64,000 nucleotides of DNA from Stenotrophomonas pavanii (GCF_900101175.1 NZ_FNFQ01000003.1:248001-312000), one strand, 5' to 3'; positions 1 through 9,626 are shown, counted from the first letter of the stretch. Made by a program: numbers and translations. The notes: generated from the sequence alone by a model not told the origin.

Positions 1-369
1 GGACTGCTGCTTCCACTCCCAGACCTTGCCGATGAAGCCTTCGCGGCCCAGCGAGTCGCGGGTCTCGCCCTTGCCTTCCAGCGCCAGGTTGCGGCTGACC
101 ACCATTTCGGTGGCGATGCCGGCGTGGTCGGTACCGACCTGCCACAGCGTGTCGTAGCCGCGCATGCGGTGGTAGCGCACCAGCGCATCCATCAGGGTCT
201 GCTGGAACGCGTGGCCCATGTGCAGCGTGCCGGTCACGTTCGGCGGCGGCAGCAGGATGGTGTACGGCTCGCCCGTGCCGGACGGCTTGAAGTGGCCGGC
301 CTTCTCCCAGGCCTCGTAGAGGTCGGTCTCGAAGGACGTCGGGTCGTAGCTGGAGGCGAGTTGGGTCAT
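1..369 (-). CDS. valS: Valyl-tRNA synthetase, N-terminal part (truncated by window edge)
   Basis: Class I aminoacyl-tRNA synthetase that charges tRNA-Val in the cytoplasm. The 123 visible residues start [20 protein letters not shown] and contain the class I signature region [19 protein letters not shown], where HMGH is the HIGH-type ATP-binding motif, followed by [13 protein letters not shown], typical of ValRS. The start is the ATG at 367-369 on the minus strand. The gene runs off the left edge, so only the start of the catalytic domain is present. It lies 72 bp downstream of holC on the same strand. The order pepA-holC-valS is a conserved proteobacterial cluster, which supports the call and suggests co-transcription. 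Confidence 0.96.
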   Translation of the reverse strand, partial: MTQLASSYDPTSFETDLYEAWEKAGHFKPSGTGEPYTILLPPPNVTGTLHMGHAFQQTLMDALVRYHRMRGYDTLWQVGTDHAGIATEMVVSRNLALEGKGETRDSLGREGFIGKVWEWKQQS

Positions 370-441
370 GCGGGGGAACCAGGAGGTAATCGTTGAAGGA
401 TCAGGGCACGGCGGCGGCCCATCAAGGGGGCCGGGGCGCGC

Positions 442-867
442 TTACATGTCGTGCTTGTTCAGGTCGTAACCGGCCGCCTTGTACTGGCGCCAGCGCTCGC
501 GCAGCGGTTCGCGCGCTTCCGGATCGGCCGGAACCACTTCCAGCACGCGCTCGCACTGGCCCAGCCAGGGCGCGTCGCGCAGGTTGATCACCAGCGGACG
601 CGCCGGTGCCTCGGTGCCGGGCACGGCGATCAGCACCAGGGCTTCTTCCTCGTCCATGTCTTCCCCGGCAATCTGGTGCGGGATGTAGGCATCGTTGTCG
701 AAGGCCCACAGCAGCTCGTCCAGCTCCTCGGCCTGGGCCTGGTCGCGGGCCAGTACCAGGGTGAACAGCCCGGCGTCGTTGGCCTTGCGCGCCAGTTCGC
801 AGACCAGGCGCAGGGGCTCGGTCAGGAAGCGGGGCTTGGCGATCAGGTAGAAGTCGGCGCGGGGCAT
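442..867 (-). CDS. holC: DNA polymerase III chi subunit
   Basis: 141 residues starting MPRADFYLIAKPRFLTEPLR. The chi subunit links the clamp-loader complex (through psi) to SSB on the lagging strand. The protein has the family pattern: an N-terminal FYLI strand, then a CELARKANDAG helix, a LDELLWAFDNDAYIPH segment and a C-terminal RWRQYKAAGYDLNKHDM tail similar to other HolC proteins. Length is normal for the family. It sits between pepA (82 bp upstream) and valS (72 bp downstream), all on the minus strand, the classical pepA-holC-valS arrangement. Confidence 0.93.
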   Translation of the reverse strand: MPRADFYLIAKPRFLTEPLRLVCELARKANDAGLFTLVLARDQAQAEELDELLWAFDNDAYIPHQIAGEDMDEEEALVLIAVPGTEAPARPLVINLRDAPWLGQCERVLEVVPADPEAREPLRERWRQYKAAGYDLNKHDM

Positions 868-949
868 GGCAGGGTCCGGGTCAGGCAGGGGCCCGGCAGT
901 GCCGGGCGAGGCCCCGGCCGGCGTCTGCCGGCCAGGGTCGGGTACGGCA

Positions 950-2428
950 TCAGGCGCGGGCGACCTGGTCCAGCAGCCACTGGCTCAGCAGGCCGACCGG
1001 GCGGCCGGTGGCCATGCCGCGCTTGCCTTCATCGCTGGCCACGCCGGCGATGTCCAGGTGGGCCCAGCGCTGGCCTTCGGTGAAGCGCGACAGGAAGCAG
1101 CCGGCGGTGATCGCGCCGGCCCAGCGGCCGCCGATGTTGTAGACGTCGGCGAAGGTCGAATCCAGCATCGGCTGGTATTCGTCCCACAGCGGCAGGCGCC
1201 AGGCGCGGTCGAACACCTGCTCGCCGGCGGCCAGCAGCTCGCTGGCCAGGTCGTCGTGCTTGCTCATCAGGCCGGCGGTCTGGTGGCCCAGGGCGACCAT
1301 GCAGGCACCGGTCAGGGTGGCGACGTCGACCAGCGCGGCCGGTTCGAAGCGCTGCGCGTAGGTCAGTGCGTCGCACAGGATCAGGCGGCCTTCGGCGTCG
1401 GTGTTGCCGACTTCGATGGTCTTGCCCGACATCGAGGTGATCACGTCGGACGGACGGTAGGCGTTGCCGTCGATGGCGTTTTCCACCGCCGGCACCACCA
1501 CCACCAGGTTCAGCGGCAGCTTGGCCTTGACCGCCGCGACGAAGGTGCCGATGACGTTGGCGCCACCGCACATGTCGTACTTCATCTCTTCGATGCCGCC
1601 CTGAGTCTTCAGGTTGACGCCACCGGTATCGAAGGTGATGCCCTTGCCGACCAGCACATAGGGCTTGGCGTCGCCGCCATTGTTCCACTTCAGCACGACC
1701 AGGCGCGGGCGGTTGGCCGAACCACGGGCCACCGCCAGCAGCGAGCCCATGCCCAGCGCTTCCATCTGGTGCTCGTCGAGGATCTCGGCTTCGGCACCGT
1801 CGTGCTCGCCGGCGAACTTCACGCCGACCTCGGCCAGGTAGGCCGGGGTGCAGTAGTTCGGCGGCAGGTTGCCCAGTTCGCGGGCGAACTCGACACCGGC
1901 AGCGATCGCCTGGCCCTGGGCCAGCGCCTGGGCGTCGTCACCGGCAATGGCGAGCTGGGCCAGGCCGGCATCGTCGGCCTTCTTCTTGCCCAGGGTGGCG
2001 GTGTAGCGATACGCGGCGTGATCGGCGGCGATCACCGCCTGGCGGATCGCCCAGGCCGCATCGCGGTCCTTCACGGCCACTTCGGACAGGGTGAACAGCG
2101 CGCTGCGGGCGGCACCGGCCTTCAGCGCGCGCACCGCATCGCCCACGGCCTTCAGGTACTGCGGCACGCCGAAGCGGGCGGCGTCGCCCAGGCCGACCAC
2201 CAGCACGCGCGGCGCGGTCACGCCCGGCAAGTCGTGCAGCAGGGTGGTCGCGCCGGTCTTGCCGGACAGGTCGCCACGCTGGGCCAGAGCGGCCAGGCGG
2301 CCACCGCTGGCGGCGTCCAGGGCCTGCGCGGCCGGGGTCAGGGTATGGTCGGCATACGCACCGACCACCAGGCAATCAACGGTGGCGGCGGCCGGAGCAA
2401 CGTGGTTCAGGGTGAATTCGAGGGCCAT
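950..2428 (-). CDS. pepA: Cytosol (leucyl) aminopeptidase
   Basis: M17-family metallo-aminopeptidase releasing N-terminal residues from peptides; in E. coli PepA also binds DNA. The 492-residue protein starts [20 protein letters not shown]. An in-frame ATG 10 codons upstream gives an implausible extension. The C-terminal catalytic domain carries the family signature [17 protein letters not shown] and the metal/substrate segment [15 protein letters not shown], including the Lys and Asp ligands. Length is usual for the family. It is the first gene of the minus-strand pepA-holC-valS group and diverges from lptF across about 104 bp, the same pepA/lptF arrangement known in E. coli. Confidence 0.96.
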   Translation of the reverse strand: MALEFTLNHVAPAAATVDCLVVGAYADHTLTPAAQALDAASGGRLAALAQRGDLSGKTGATTLLHDLPGVTAPRVLVVGLGDAARFGVPQYLKAVGDAVRALKAGAARSALFTLSEVAVKDRDAAWAIRQAVIAADHAAYRYTATLGKKKADDAGLAQLAIAGDDAQALAQGQAIAAGVEFARELGNLPPNYCTPAYLAEVGVKFAGEHDGAEAEILDEHQMEALGMGSLLAVARGSANRPRLVVLKWNNGGDAKPYVLVGKGITFDTGGVNLKTQGGIEEMKYDMCGGANVIGTFVAAVKAKLPLNLVVVVPAVENAIDGNAYRPSDVITSMSGKTIEVGNTDAEGRLILCDALTYAQRFEPAALVDVATLTGACMVALGHQTAGLMSKHDDLASELLAAGEQVFDRAWRLPLWDEYQPMLDSTFADVYNIGGRWAGAITAGCFLSRFTEGQRWAHLDIAGVASDEGKRGMATGRPVGLLSQWLLDQVARA

Positions 2429-2453
2429 TGAGCAGATTCCATTGGCGAGTCCG

Positions 2454-2459
2454 TACAAT
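2454..2459 (+). promoter_or_regulatory. Candidate -10 element for lptFG (TACAAT)
   Basis: TACAAT lies in the pepA/lptF divergent region, about 75 bp before the lptF start, and is followed by CGCAGGCC. The same 14-base string TACAATCGCAGGCC occurs just upstream of glyA, supporting a functional -10 and start region. No convincing -35 is visible. Confidence 0.45.
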
Positions 2460-2532
2460 CGCAGGCCGTTTACGCCCAGACAGTAGACTGGGCGGCACCG
2501 CGAACGAACCCCAGAGTTTAAACCACCGCCCC

Positions 2533-3615
2533 ATGCTGAAGCTCGACCGATACCTGCTGGGCGATTTCGTCCAGAGTTTCCTGGCTACCCTGATCGTCCT
2601 GCTGGTGGTCAGCGTGGGCGGCGTGCTGGTGGACATCCTCGGCAACATCGCCGACGGGCGCCTGCCGGCCAAGCTGCTGTTCTCGCAGCTGGGCCTGCAG
2701 TTCATCGCCTACCTGCCGCTGATCCTGCCGCTGGCGCTGATGCTGGGCCTGCTGCTGGCCATTGCCCGCCTGTACCGCGACTCGGAGATGGCGGTCATCA
2801 CCGCGATCGGGGTGGGCCCCAAGCGGCTGCTGCGGCCGCTGCTGATGCTGGTGGTGCCGGTGGTGCTGCTGGTCGGCGCCTGCTCGCTGTGGCTGGGCCC
2901 GTGGGCCGGCCGGGTGGCCGAGCAGATGATCATCGAGGCCAACCGCAGCGTGCTGATGGCCGGCCTGGAGCCGGGCCGTTTCACGCCGCTGCCCAACGGC
3001 GGCGTGGTCTACCTGTCCTCGATCTCGCCCGACGGCACCCAGCTGGGCAAGGTGTTCCTGCAGCGGCAGAAGGACGACCGCCTGGAAGTGGTGTCGGCCA
3101 ACAGCGGCCGCATGTACTTCGAGGGCACCCGCCAGCGTTTCCTGGAGCTGGATGATGGCCACCAGGTGGAGGGGCCGGTGGCCGGGGCGCTCGATTACCG
3201 GCTGGCGACCTTTGCCCGCAACGACGTGGCCCTGCCCGACGGCGCGCAGACCCGCACCGAGGACGACCCGGAACTGATGCCCACCCTGCAGCTGATCGGC
3301 GATGCGCGCCCGCAGGCGCAGGCGCAGCTGCATCGCCGCCTGGCACCGCCGCTGATCGCGCTCGCCTTCGCCCTGCTGACCGTGCCGCTGGGCCGCAGTT
3401 CGCCGCGCCAGCAGCGTTATGGCCGCATGATGCTGGCCCTGATGGCCTACATGGTGGGTACCAACCTGATGTTCATCGGCAGTGGCTGGATCGCCAACGG
3501 CAAGATTCCGGCCGCGCTTGGCCTGTGGTGGTTGACGGTGCCGCTGCTGGCGCTGGCGATCTGGATGTATGTACGTGATGGCCGCCTGGGCCGCCCGAAG
3601 GGAGCCCGCGCATGA
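2533..3615 (+). CDS. lptF: LPS export ABC transporter permease LptF
   Basis: Inner-membrane permease of the LptB2FG ABC transporter, which extracts lipopolysaccharide and passes it to LptC and the Lpt bridge. The chosen start gives [20 protein letters not shown]; an open frame extends upstream but overlaps the pepA start and is not family-like. The 360-residue protein has the YjgP/YjgQ layout: hydrophobic helices at about residues 15-35, 55-80 and 100-120, a large periplasmic beta-jellyroll-type region (about 130-260), then three C-terminal helices from about 265. Its stop overlaps the lptG start in ATGA, so the two subunits are translationally coupled. It is divergent from pepA, as in E. coli. 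Confidence 0.95.
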   Translation: MLKLDRYLLGDFVQSFLATLIVLLVVSVGGVLVDILGNIADGRLPAKLLFSQLGLQFIAYLPLILPLALMLGLLLAIARLYRDSEMAVITAIGVGPKRLLRPLLMLVVPVVLLVGACSLWLGPWAGRVAEQMIIEANRSVLMAGLEPGRFTPLPNGGVVYLSSISPDGTQLGKVFLQRQKDDRLEVVSANSGRMYFEGTRQRFLELDDGHQVEGPVAGALDYRLATFARNDVALPDGAQTRTEDDPELMPTLQLIGDARPQAQAQLHRRLAPPLIALAFALLTVPLGRSSPRQQRYGRMMLALMAYMVGTNLMFIGSGWIANGKIPAALGLWWLTVPLLALAIWMYVRDGRLGRPKGARA

Positions 3616-4718
3616 GGCTGCGCCCGATGCGTTTCGACCTGTACCTGGGTCGCTCGGTGTTCACCACGGTGCTGCTGACCTGGGCGGTGCTGGTCGGCCT
3701 GGACGTGGTGATGGCCTTCTCCGGCGAGTTCAAGGACATCGGCAAGAACGGCTATACGCTGGGCCATGCCGCTGCCTGGGTGCTGTACACGGTGCCGCGC
3801 CGCGCCTACACGATGTTCCCGACCGCCGCGGTGATCGGTGCACTGATGGGCCTGGGCCAGCTGGCGGCGACCTCGGAGCTGACCGCCCTGCGTGCGCTGG
3901 GCCTGTCGCGCAAGCGCCTGAGCGTGTCGGTGGCGATCGCGCTGTCGCTGCTGACCGCGGTGATGGTGCTCAGCGCCGAGACGCTGGGCCCGTGGGGCCA
4001 GGACCGCGCCGACGCACTGAAGTCCAGCGCCAAGTGGGGCCGTGACATCTCCACCACCCGGTACTCGGGGCTGTGGGCGCGCGAAGGCGACACCTTCCTC
4101 AACGCCCAGAGCGGCGAGGAGCAGCTGGTGGGCGACAAGGGCACGCGGCTGATCCTGCGCGACGTGCGCCTGTACCGGATCGCCGAAGACGGCAACATCG
4201 CCTCGCTGACCCATGCGGCCACGGCCGAGCATGACAAGGACGGCTGGGTGCTGACCGGTGTGCGCCGCGATACCTTCGGCGAGCGCTCGGCCACCCGCCA
4301 GGAAGTGGCGCGTGAGCCGTGGAACTCGAAGCTGGATGCGGCGGCGCTGGCCACCGGCATCGCCAAGCCGCGCAATCTCAGCGTGGCCGAGCTGAGCACC
4401 AGCATCGCCTACCGCCAGCGCAACGGGCTGGATGCGCGTGATTTCGAGGATGTGTACTGGAGCCGCTGGTTCTACCCGGTGAACGTGCTGGCGCTGTGCC
4501 TGGCGGCGGTGCCGTTCGCGTTCGGGTCGCTGCGCAGTGGCGGCATGGGCAAGCGCCTGTTCCTGGGCATTCTGTTCGCGCTGGGCTTCTGGCTGCTGCA
4601 GCTGTTCTTCGGTCGCATGGCCGGCGCGCTGAAGTTCGATTACCGCATTGCCTATGCGCTGCCGCCGATCGTCATGCTGGCCGTGTCCGGACTGTTGTTC
4701 CGGCGCAAATCGGGCTGA
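3612..4718 (+). CDS. lptG: LPS export ABC transporter permease LptG
   Basis: Second permease of LptB2FG, 368 residues starting [20 protein letters not shown] (a start at the internal MRFDLY is also possible). Like LptF it has N-terminal transmembrane helices (about residues 17-38, 60-80, 98-120), a periplasmic domain (about 130-270) and C-terminal helices (about 275-365, including FYPVNVLALCLAAVPFAFG). The segment TAAVIGALMGLGQLAATSELTALRA is a recognisable YjgQ-family stretch. The start codon overlaps the lptF stop. Confidence 0.95.
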   Translation: MRLRPMRFDLYLGRSVFTTVLLTWAVLVGLDVVMAFSGEFKDIGKNGYTLGHAAAWVLYTVPRRAYTMFPTAAVIGALMGLGQLAATSELTALRALGLSRKRLSVSVAIALSLLTAVMVLSAETLGPWGQDRADALKSSAKWGRDISTTRYSGLWAREGDTFLNAQSGEEQLVGDKGTRLILRDVRLYRIAEDGNIASLTHAATAEHDKDGWVLTGVRRDTFGERSATRQEVAREPWNSKLDAAALATGIAKPRNLSVAELSTSIAYRQRNGLDARDFEDVYWSRWFYPVNVLALCLAAVPFAFGSLRSGGMGKRLFLGILFALGFWLLQLFFGRMAGALKFDYRIAYALPPIVMLAVSGLLFRRKSG

Positions 4719-4772
4719 CCCTCGTTGGTGTAGCGCCGAGCGCTGCGCAGGATCGGATTGAAAGGTGACGCA

Positions 4773-5264
4773 TCACCGCTTGGGCATGCGCACCAGGCGG
4801 GTACCGCTGGCGCGGTCGTGCCAGGTCAGCCGTTCGCGGTCGAGCCACGCCCACCAGAATCCCAGCCCGCCCAGCAGCAGTGACAGCGTGCCAATGGCGA
4901 AGCGCCGCCATAGCTGGCCGCGCCGCAACGGCGTGCCATCGCGCGATTGCACTTTCAGCCGCCACGGGCGCATGCCCAGCGTCTGCCCGCCGCGACGCCA
5001 GCTGGCAGTGGCGTACCAGCCGGTGATGACCCAGCAGGTCGCCCACAGCAGCCACTGCCAGGCACTGAAGGGCGCGATGTTCTCGCGCTGCGCGTGGCCG
5101 CTGAAGGTGTAGGCCAGGGTGAACAACGTGCCGGCCAGCATCCACAGCGCCAGCACCGGCAACGCGTCGTAGACCATTGCCAGCAGGCGCCACGGCAGCA
5201 GTGCGCGCGGGCGGGGCAGTTCGCTGGCGGCTGCAGGGGCCGTGTCGGTGGCGGGGCGGGACAT
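4773..5264 (-). CDS. RDD family integral membrane protein
   Basis: 163 residues from [20 protein letters not shown] to LVRMPKR. RDD proteins are small inner-membrane proteins of mostly undefined function; some take part in ion exchange. Here the arginine of the first motif is in [19 protein letters not shown] (Arg, then Asp in the first helix). A second helix pair surrounds [20 protein letters not shown], followed by [16 protein letters not shown], a strong RDD-domain signature, and a third hydrophobic helix [17 protein letters not shown]. The start leaves 56 bp to the divergent xerD start, so the two genes probably share a promoter region. The family call is firm, the function unknown. Confidence 0.85.
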   Translation of the reverse strand: MSRPATDTAPAAASELPRPRALLPWRLLAMVYDALPVLALWMLAGTLFTLAYTFSGHAQRENIAPFSAWQWLLWATCWVITGWYATASWRRGGQTLGMRPWRLKVQSRDGTPLRRGQLWRRFAIGTLSLLLGGLGFWWAWLDRERLTWHDRASGTRLVRMPKR

Positions 5265-5320
5265 GCGCCGAGCATACGCAAAGCTGGCCGTGCCCGCAGT
5301 GGCCCTCGTATCCTGCACGC

Positions 5321-6298
5321 ATGGCCCTTGTTTCCACCCCCGCCGAACGCCGCCAGCTGGTCCAGCAACTGCCCGAACTGCGCGCCGACGACAGCGCACG
5401 CATCCAGCGCTTCCTCGATGCGATCTGGGCCGAGAATGGCCTGGCCCGCGCCACCCTCGACAGCTACCGCCGCGATCTGGAAGGCCTGGCGCGCTGGATG
5501 GATGGACGTGACGGTGGCCTGGCCGGCATCGAGCGCCCGGGGTTGTTCGATTACCTGGCCTGGCGCACCCGCCATGGCTGGTCGCCGCGCAGCAATGCGC
5601 GGTTGTTGTCGGCGCTGCGGGCCTTCTTCGCCGATGGCGTGCGCCGTGGCGAACGCAGCGAGGATCCCAGCGCGCTGCTGGATCCGCCCAAGCTGCCACG
5701 CTTGCTGCCCAAGGCGCTGGCCGAAAGCCAGATCGATGCGCTGCTGGCGGCGCCTGACATCGACAGCCCGCTGGGGCTGCGCGACCGCGCCATGCTGGAG
5801 CTGATGTACGCCGCCGGCCTGCGCGTCAGCGAGCTGGTGCTGCTGCCGGCCACCGCGGTCAACCTGCGCCAGGGCGTGCTGCGGGTCACCGGCAAGGGCA
5901 GCAAGGAACGGCTGGTGCCGTTGGGCGAGGAATCGCAGCACTGGCTGGAGCGTTACCTGCAGCAGTCGCGCCCGCAGCTGGTCGGCAAGGGCAAGGTGCA
6001 GGCCCTGCCCGATGGGCAGACCCCGTTGTTCATCGAGCCGACCCTGCAGGCGCTGACCCGGCAGGCATTCTGGCACCTGGTCAAGCGCCACGCGCAGGTG
6101 GCTGGCATCGACCCGGCACGGATCAGTCCGCATGGGCTGCGGCACAGCTTCGCCACCCATCTGCTCAACCGGGGTGCCGACCTGCGCGCGCTGCAGATGC
6201 TGCTCGGGCACAGCTCGCTATCCACCACCCAGATCTACACCCTGGTGGCGCGCGAACACCTGCAGAAGCTGCATGCCCGCCACCATCCACGCGGCTGA
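5321..6298 (+). CDS. xerD: Tyrosine recombinase XerD
   Basis: Site-specific tyrosine recombinase acting with XerC at dif to resolve chromosome dimers. 325 residues starting [20 protein letters not shown]; length fits XerD. The N-terminal SAM-like DNA-binding domain spans about residues 25-110 ([20 protein letters not shown]). The catalytic domain shows Arg in [13 protein letters not shown], Lys in [12 protein letters not shown], the HxxR box [20 protein letters not shown], His in [12 protein letters not shown] and the nucleophile Tyr in TQIYT. dsbC follows on the same strand, as next to xerD in E. coli, which favours XerD over XerC or an integrase. Confidence 0.93.
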   Translation: MALVSTPAERRQLVQQLPELRADDSARIQRFLDAIWAENGLARATLDSYRRDLEGLARWMDGRDGGLAGIERPGLFDYLAWRTRHGWSPRSNARLLSALRAFFADGVRRGERSEDPSALLDPPKLPRLLPKALAESQIDALLAAPDIDSPLGLRDRAMLELMYAAGLRVSELVLLPATAVNLRQGVLRVTGKGSKERLVPLGEESQHWLERYLQQSRPQLVGKGKVQALPDGQTPLFIEPTLQALTRQAFWHLVKRHAQVAGIDPARISPHGLRHSFATHLLNRGADLRALQMLLGHSSLSTTQIYTLVAREHLQKLHARHHPRG

Positions 6299-6398
6299 GC
6301 GCGGGCCTGAATCGCTGCCCGGGCCCGTCCGTGGCAGCGCGGCCCGCTGCCGGCGGCTGTGTCAGAATCCGGGATCTTCTTCTGCTGCGGATCGTTCC

Positions 6399-7181
6399 AT
6401 GCTCCGATTTGCCATCGCCGCCGTGTTCGGTGCGCTCAGCCTGACCGCCTGCGCCCAGCCGGCCCCGCCGGCCGCCAAGGCGCCTACCGCTGCGGCCAAG
6501 GCCAGCCCGGCCGCGAACGCACCGGCCGACCAGGCGGTCCGTGCCGCGTTGACCGCGCTCAACCCGGGCTTCCAGGTCGACTACATCGGTGCTGCGCCGT
6601 TCCCGGGCTTCCGCGAGGTGGTGGTGTCCGGCCAGCTGCTGTACGTGTCCGATGACGGCCGCTACCTGTTCCAGTCGCAGCCTTACGACACCCGTGCCAA
6701 GGGCCCGGCCAACAGCGAAGGCCTGCTCGGCTACCGTCGCGGCCTGCTGGCCAAGGCCAACCACGGCGATCGCATCGTGTTCGCCGCGCCGAACGCGAAA
6801 TACACCATCAGCGTGTTCACCGACATCGAGTGCGGATACTGCCGCAAGCTGCACCAGGACATCGCCGAGCTCAACCGCAACGGCATCACCGTCGAGTATC
6901 TCGCGTTCCCGCGCATGGGGCTGGGCAGCAAGGACTACACCGACATGATTTCGGTCTGGTGCGCAGCGGATCGTCGCCAGGCCCTGACCAACGCCAAGCG
7001 CGGCGGCAGCGTGCCGGCCAAGAACTGCACCAACCCGGTGGCGATGCAGTACGCGCTTGGCCAGCAGCTGGGCGTGAATGGCACGCCGGCGATCTTCGCG
7101 CCGGATGGCACCCAGCTGGGCGGTTACCTGCCGCCGGCACAGCTGCGTGCGGCGCTGGAAAAGCTGTCGGCCAAGCGCTGA
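6399..7181 (+). CDS. dsbC: Thiol:disulfide interchange protein DsbC, predicted lipoprotein
   Basis: Periplasmic disulfide isomerase, 260 residues. The N-terminus MLRFAIAAVFGALSLTACAQ ends in a lipobox (LTAC, Cys18), so this DsbC is probably a lipoprotein rather than the soluble form of E. coli. An Ala/Pro-rich linker (about 19-50) precedes the dimerisation domain (about 50-110). The thioredoxin-fold domain follows, with active site CGYC at 145-148 (TDIECGYCRKL), a second Cys pair at about 188 and 210, and the cis-Pro loop VNGTPAIFAPDG. It lies 100 bp after xerD, the E. coli xerD-dsbC linkage. A strong hairpin terminator follows. Confidence 0.9.
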   Translation: MLRFAIAAVFGALSLTACAQPAPPAAKAPTAAAKASPAANAPADQAVRAALTALNPGFQVDYIGAAPFPGFREVVVSGQLLYVSDDGRYLFQSQPYDTRAKGPANSEGLLGYRRGLLAKANHGDRIVFAAPNAKYTISVFTDIECGYCRKLHQDIAELNRNGITVEYLAFPRMGLGSKDYTDMISVWCAADRRQALTNAKRGGSVPAKNCTNPVAMQYALGQQLGVNGTPAIFAPDGTQLGGYLPPAQLRAALEKLSAKR

Positions 7182-7200
7182 TCGGCGCTGCAGGCAGGAG

Positions 7201-7235
7201 GCCGGGGATGCGTGTATCGCATCCCCGGCTTTTTT
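7201..7235 (+). terminator. Rho-independent terminator after dsbC
   Basis: A perfect 12-bp stem (GCCGGGGATGCG at 7201-7212 with its complement at 7218-7229), a 5-nt loop and a run of T at 7230-7235. The T-run is on the plus strand, so it terminates xerD-dsbC. It ends directly before the convergent chitinase stop codon. Confidence 0.9.
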
Positions 7236-7236
7236 A

Positions 7237-9336
7237 TTACTTCAGGCCATCACTGACCGCCTTGGTCAGCGTGCCCTGCGCATCGTCACCGCTGAACTCC
7301 CAGACGAATGCACCGCCCAGGCCCTGGGTCTTCACGTAACCCATCTTGCGGGTGATGTTGGCCGGGGTGTCGAAGCTCCACAACGTGCTGCCGTTGTAGA
7401 TCCAGGTGGCGCCGGCGGTGTTGTCGGTGTAGCCCGGCCACGCCAGGTTCTTCAGCACCTTCCAGTCCTCGATGCCGGCCTCGTAGGTACCCGGGGCGGC
7501 ACCGCTCGCGGTCTGGTACAGGCCGTTGTTGGCATTGGCCACACCGGTCCAGCCACGCCCGTAGTAGCCGATGCCCAGGTTGAGCTTGGCGGCGGGCACG
7601 CCACGGCTGATGAAGGCCTCGATGGCGTCGTTGCTGTTGTACAGCTTCTGGTCGCCGGTGGACGGATCATTGGGCGAATCGAACAGCGCCGACTGGTGAT
7701 TGGTCTTCGCATCCCACGCGCCGTGGAAGTCGTAGGTCATCACGTTGATGTAGTCCAGGTACGGGTGGTACGCGGCCGGATCGGTGACGCGGATCTTGTC
7801 GATGCCCGCACCCACCGCCACCGTCAGCAACAGGCCCGGACGCACTGCATCAAGCTGGCGGCGGAACTCGGCCATCAGCGCGGTGAAGTTGGCGTTGTCT
7901 TCCGGCTTGCCGCATTCGATGCCGCAGGCCACCGGGTATTCCCAGTCGATGTCGATGCCGTCGAACACGCCCAGCGCGGCACCGGCACCACCGGCACCGT
8001 CGGTCACCGGCAGGTTGCCCTTGATGTAGGCGTCGATGCACGAGGCGACGAACGCCTGGCGGTTTTCCGGACGCGCCGCGCTGGAGAAGCCGCGCGACCA
8101 GGTCCAGCCACCCAGCGAGATCAGTACCTTCAGGTTCGGATACTTGGCCTTGAGCTGCTTGAGCTGGTTCCAGTTGCCACGCAGCGGCTGGTCCCAGGTA
8201 TCGGCACTGCCGCTGACGCTCTCGGCGGCACTGAAGGCCTTGGTGTAGTCGGCGAAGGCATCGCCACCGGCACCGCTGTTCGGATCCGACGGCTGGGTGA
8301 TGCCCACTTCGCAGCGGTTGTTGCGCACGTTGCCGAACGCGTAGTTGATGTGGGTCAGGCGCGCGGCCGAGCCGCTGCTGTCGATGTTCTTGACCCGGTA
8401 GTTGCGGCCATAGATGCCCCACTGGGTGAAGTAGCCGATGACCCGCTTGCCGGTGGTGCCGCCGTCACCGGCCAGCGTGGTGGCGCTGATCTCGGTGCCT
8501 TGTGCCGAGGCATTGCCGGCGTTGTCGCGGGCACGTACGCGGTAGCGGTAGGTGGTCGATGCAGTCAGCCCGCCATCGACGTAGCTGGCGCTGGACGGCG
8601 AACCGACCAGGCTGCCGTTGCGGTACACGTCATAGCCGGCCAGGCCACTGCCGCCGGTGTTGTCGGTGGACGGGCTCCAGCTGAGGGCGATGCTGTTGGC
8701 GGTACGGGTGCCGACCGCCAGCCCGCCCGGCACGCTCGGTGCGGTGGTGTCGCCACCGGCGGCGTTGACGGTGATGGTGATCGTCGCGGTGCTGGCGGTG
8801 GCGTTGTTGTTGTCGGTGGCGACCGCGCGCAGGGTGTGGCTGCCGGCACTGGCATTGGCCCAGCTGGCCGCATACGGCGCACTGGTGGCCACGCCGAGCG
8901 TGCTGCCATCGCGGAAGAACTCGACCTTGGCGACGCTGCCGTCCGGATCACTGGCGGTGGCGGTCACGTTGACCGTGCTGCCGGCACTGAAGGTGGCACC
9001 GTTGGCCGGCGAGGTCAGGCTGACCACCGGCGGCTGGTTGACGCCGCCGCCATCGCAGGCGCCGAGGTTGGTGTAGTAGGGCGCACCGGCCGGATGGTCC
9101 GGCGGCGCGTTCCAGATGTCCTGGTTCGCCCGATAGAGGACGCCTCCTTTCTGCAGGGTGTCGCCGGCCCGGTAGATCTTGGCCTGGTCCCACTGCGCCA
9201 CCCCGGCACAGCTGGCGGCCTGCGCCAGGCCGGGCAGGGCGGCGGTACCGGCGGCCAGGGCAAGTAGCCAGGCCAGGTGGCGGGGACGACAGCTTCGGGT
9301 CGAACGTTCGGCACTGCGCACAATCGGGTCGTACAT
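7237..9336 (-). CDS. chiA: Secreted multidomain chitinase, GH18 family
   Basis: 699 residues, start MYDPIVRSAERSTRSCRPRH; the mRNA has a GGAGA-type ribosome site just upstream. A signal peptide ends near LPGLAQA (about residue 40). Domain order: CBM5/12 chitin-binding module (about 42-95, with AQWDQAKIYRAGD and WNAPPDHP), an Ig-like module (about 100-190, PPVVSLTSPANGATFSAGS), a fibronectin III module (about 195-290, APSVPGGLAVGTRTANSIAL) and the GH18 barrel (about 300-699). The barrel has DGIDIDWEYP with the catalytic Glu near 466, plus MTYDFHG. It should hydrolyse chitin outside the cell. A signal peptide plus accessory modules fits type II (Xps) export, but that is inference. A LacI-type operator lies about 140 bp upstream. 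Confidence 0.94.
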   Translation of the reverse strand: MYDPIVRSAERSTRSCRPRHLAWLLALAAGTAALPGLAQAASCAGVAQWDQAKIYRAGDTLQKGGVLYRANQDIWNAPPDHPAGAPYYTNLGACDGGGVNQPPVVSLTSPANGATFSAGSTVNVTATASDPDGSVAKVEFFRDGSTLGVATSAPYAASWANASAGSHTLRAVATDNNNATASTATITITVNAAGGDTTAPSVPGGLAVGTRTANSIALSWSPSTDNTGGSGLAGYDVYRNGSLVGSPSSASYVDGGLTASTTYRYRVRARDNAGNASAQGTEISATTLAGDGGTTGKRVIGYFTQWGIYGRNYRVKNIDSSGSAARLTHINYAFGNVRNNRCEVGITQPSDPNSGAGGDAFADYTKAFSAAESVSGSADTWDQPLRGNWNQLKQLKAKYPNLKVLISLGGWTWSRGFSSAARPENRQAFVASCIDAYIKGNLPVTDGAGGAGAALGVFDGIDIDWEYPVACGIECGKPEDNANFTALMAEFRRQLDAVRPGLLLTVAVGAGIDKIRVTDPAAYHPYLDYINVMTYDFHGAWDAKTNHQSALFDSPNDPSTGDQKLYNSNDAIEAFISRGVPAAKLNLGIGYYGRGWTGVANANNGLYQTASGAAPGTYEAGIEDWKVLKNLAWPGYTDNTAGATWIYNGSTLWSFDTPANITRKMGYVKTQGLGGAFVWEFSGDDAQGTLTKAVSDGLK

Positions 9337-9626
9337 GGGTGAGTCTCCGATCAAAGGGCGCGCGGGCCCCGATGGCGCCGCGCGTGACGCAGGTCCGGGC
9401 GTCGCCCGGGAAGGCGACGGAGGGGCCGGACGGAGGCACCTGGGAGGCCGGGGAGAGAGTCCGGCACCAGGTGGGGACAACGTTGTCATCAATTGCGTGG
9501 TCAATCCGTGAGCAAGCGCATGGTTCGGCGATTTGGGCGGAAAGCGGCGCTGGCGCGCAGTCGGCGGCCATCGGCGGAGCCCCCTCGTGGCTGGGGCTTG
9601 CCGCGAACAGCGGATTTCTGGGGATT
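9337..9626. other. Chitinase upstream region without a gene
   Basis: 290 bp between the chitinase start and the first hairpin element. It contains the GACAACGTTGTC palindrome and, on the minus strand, a possible -35 TTGACC near 9501-9506. I see no supportable coding sequence; open frames here lack ribosome sites and family resemblance. Confidence 0.5.
9476..9489. promoter_or_regulatory. Candidate NagR-type (LacI family) operator upstream of chitinase gene
   Basis: The perfect palindrome GACAACGTTGTC at 9476-9487, continuing AT, matches the core of the published NagR motif in xanthomonads (AATGACARCGYTGTCATT). NagR is a LacI-family repressor of N-acetylglucosamine and chitin utilisation genes. 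The site is about 140 bp upstream of the chitinase start. The match and position are seen; the regulator itself is not in this window. Confidence 0.6.

Noticed and set aside
866..2431. Long plus-strand open frame opposite pepA
   Set aside because: Codon-mirror shadow of pepA in high-GC DNA; low-complexity His/Gln/Ala composition and no family motifs.
4730..4750. SMAG palindrome after lptG
   Set aside because: A GTAG is present but the following stem is too imperfect to support a call.
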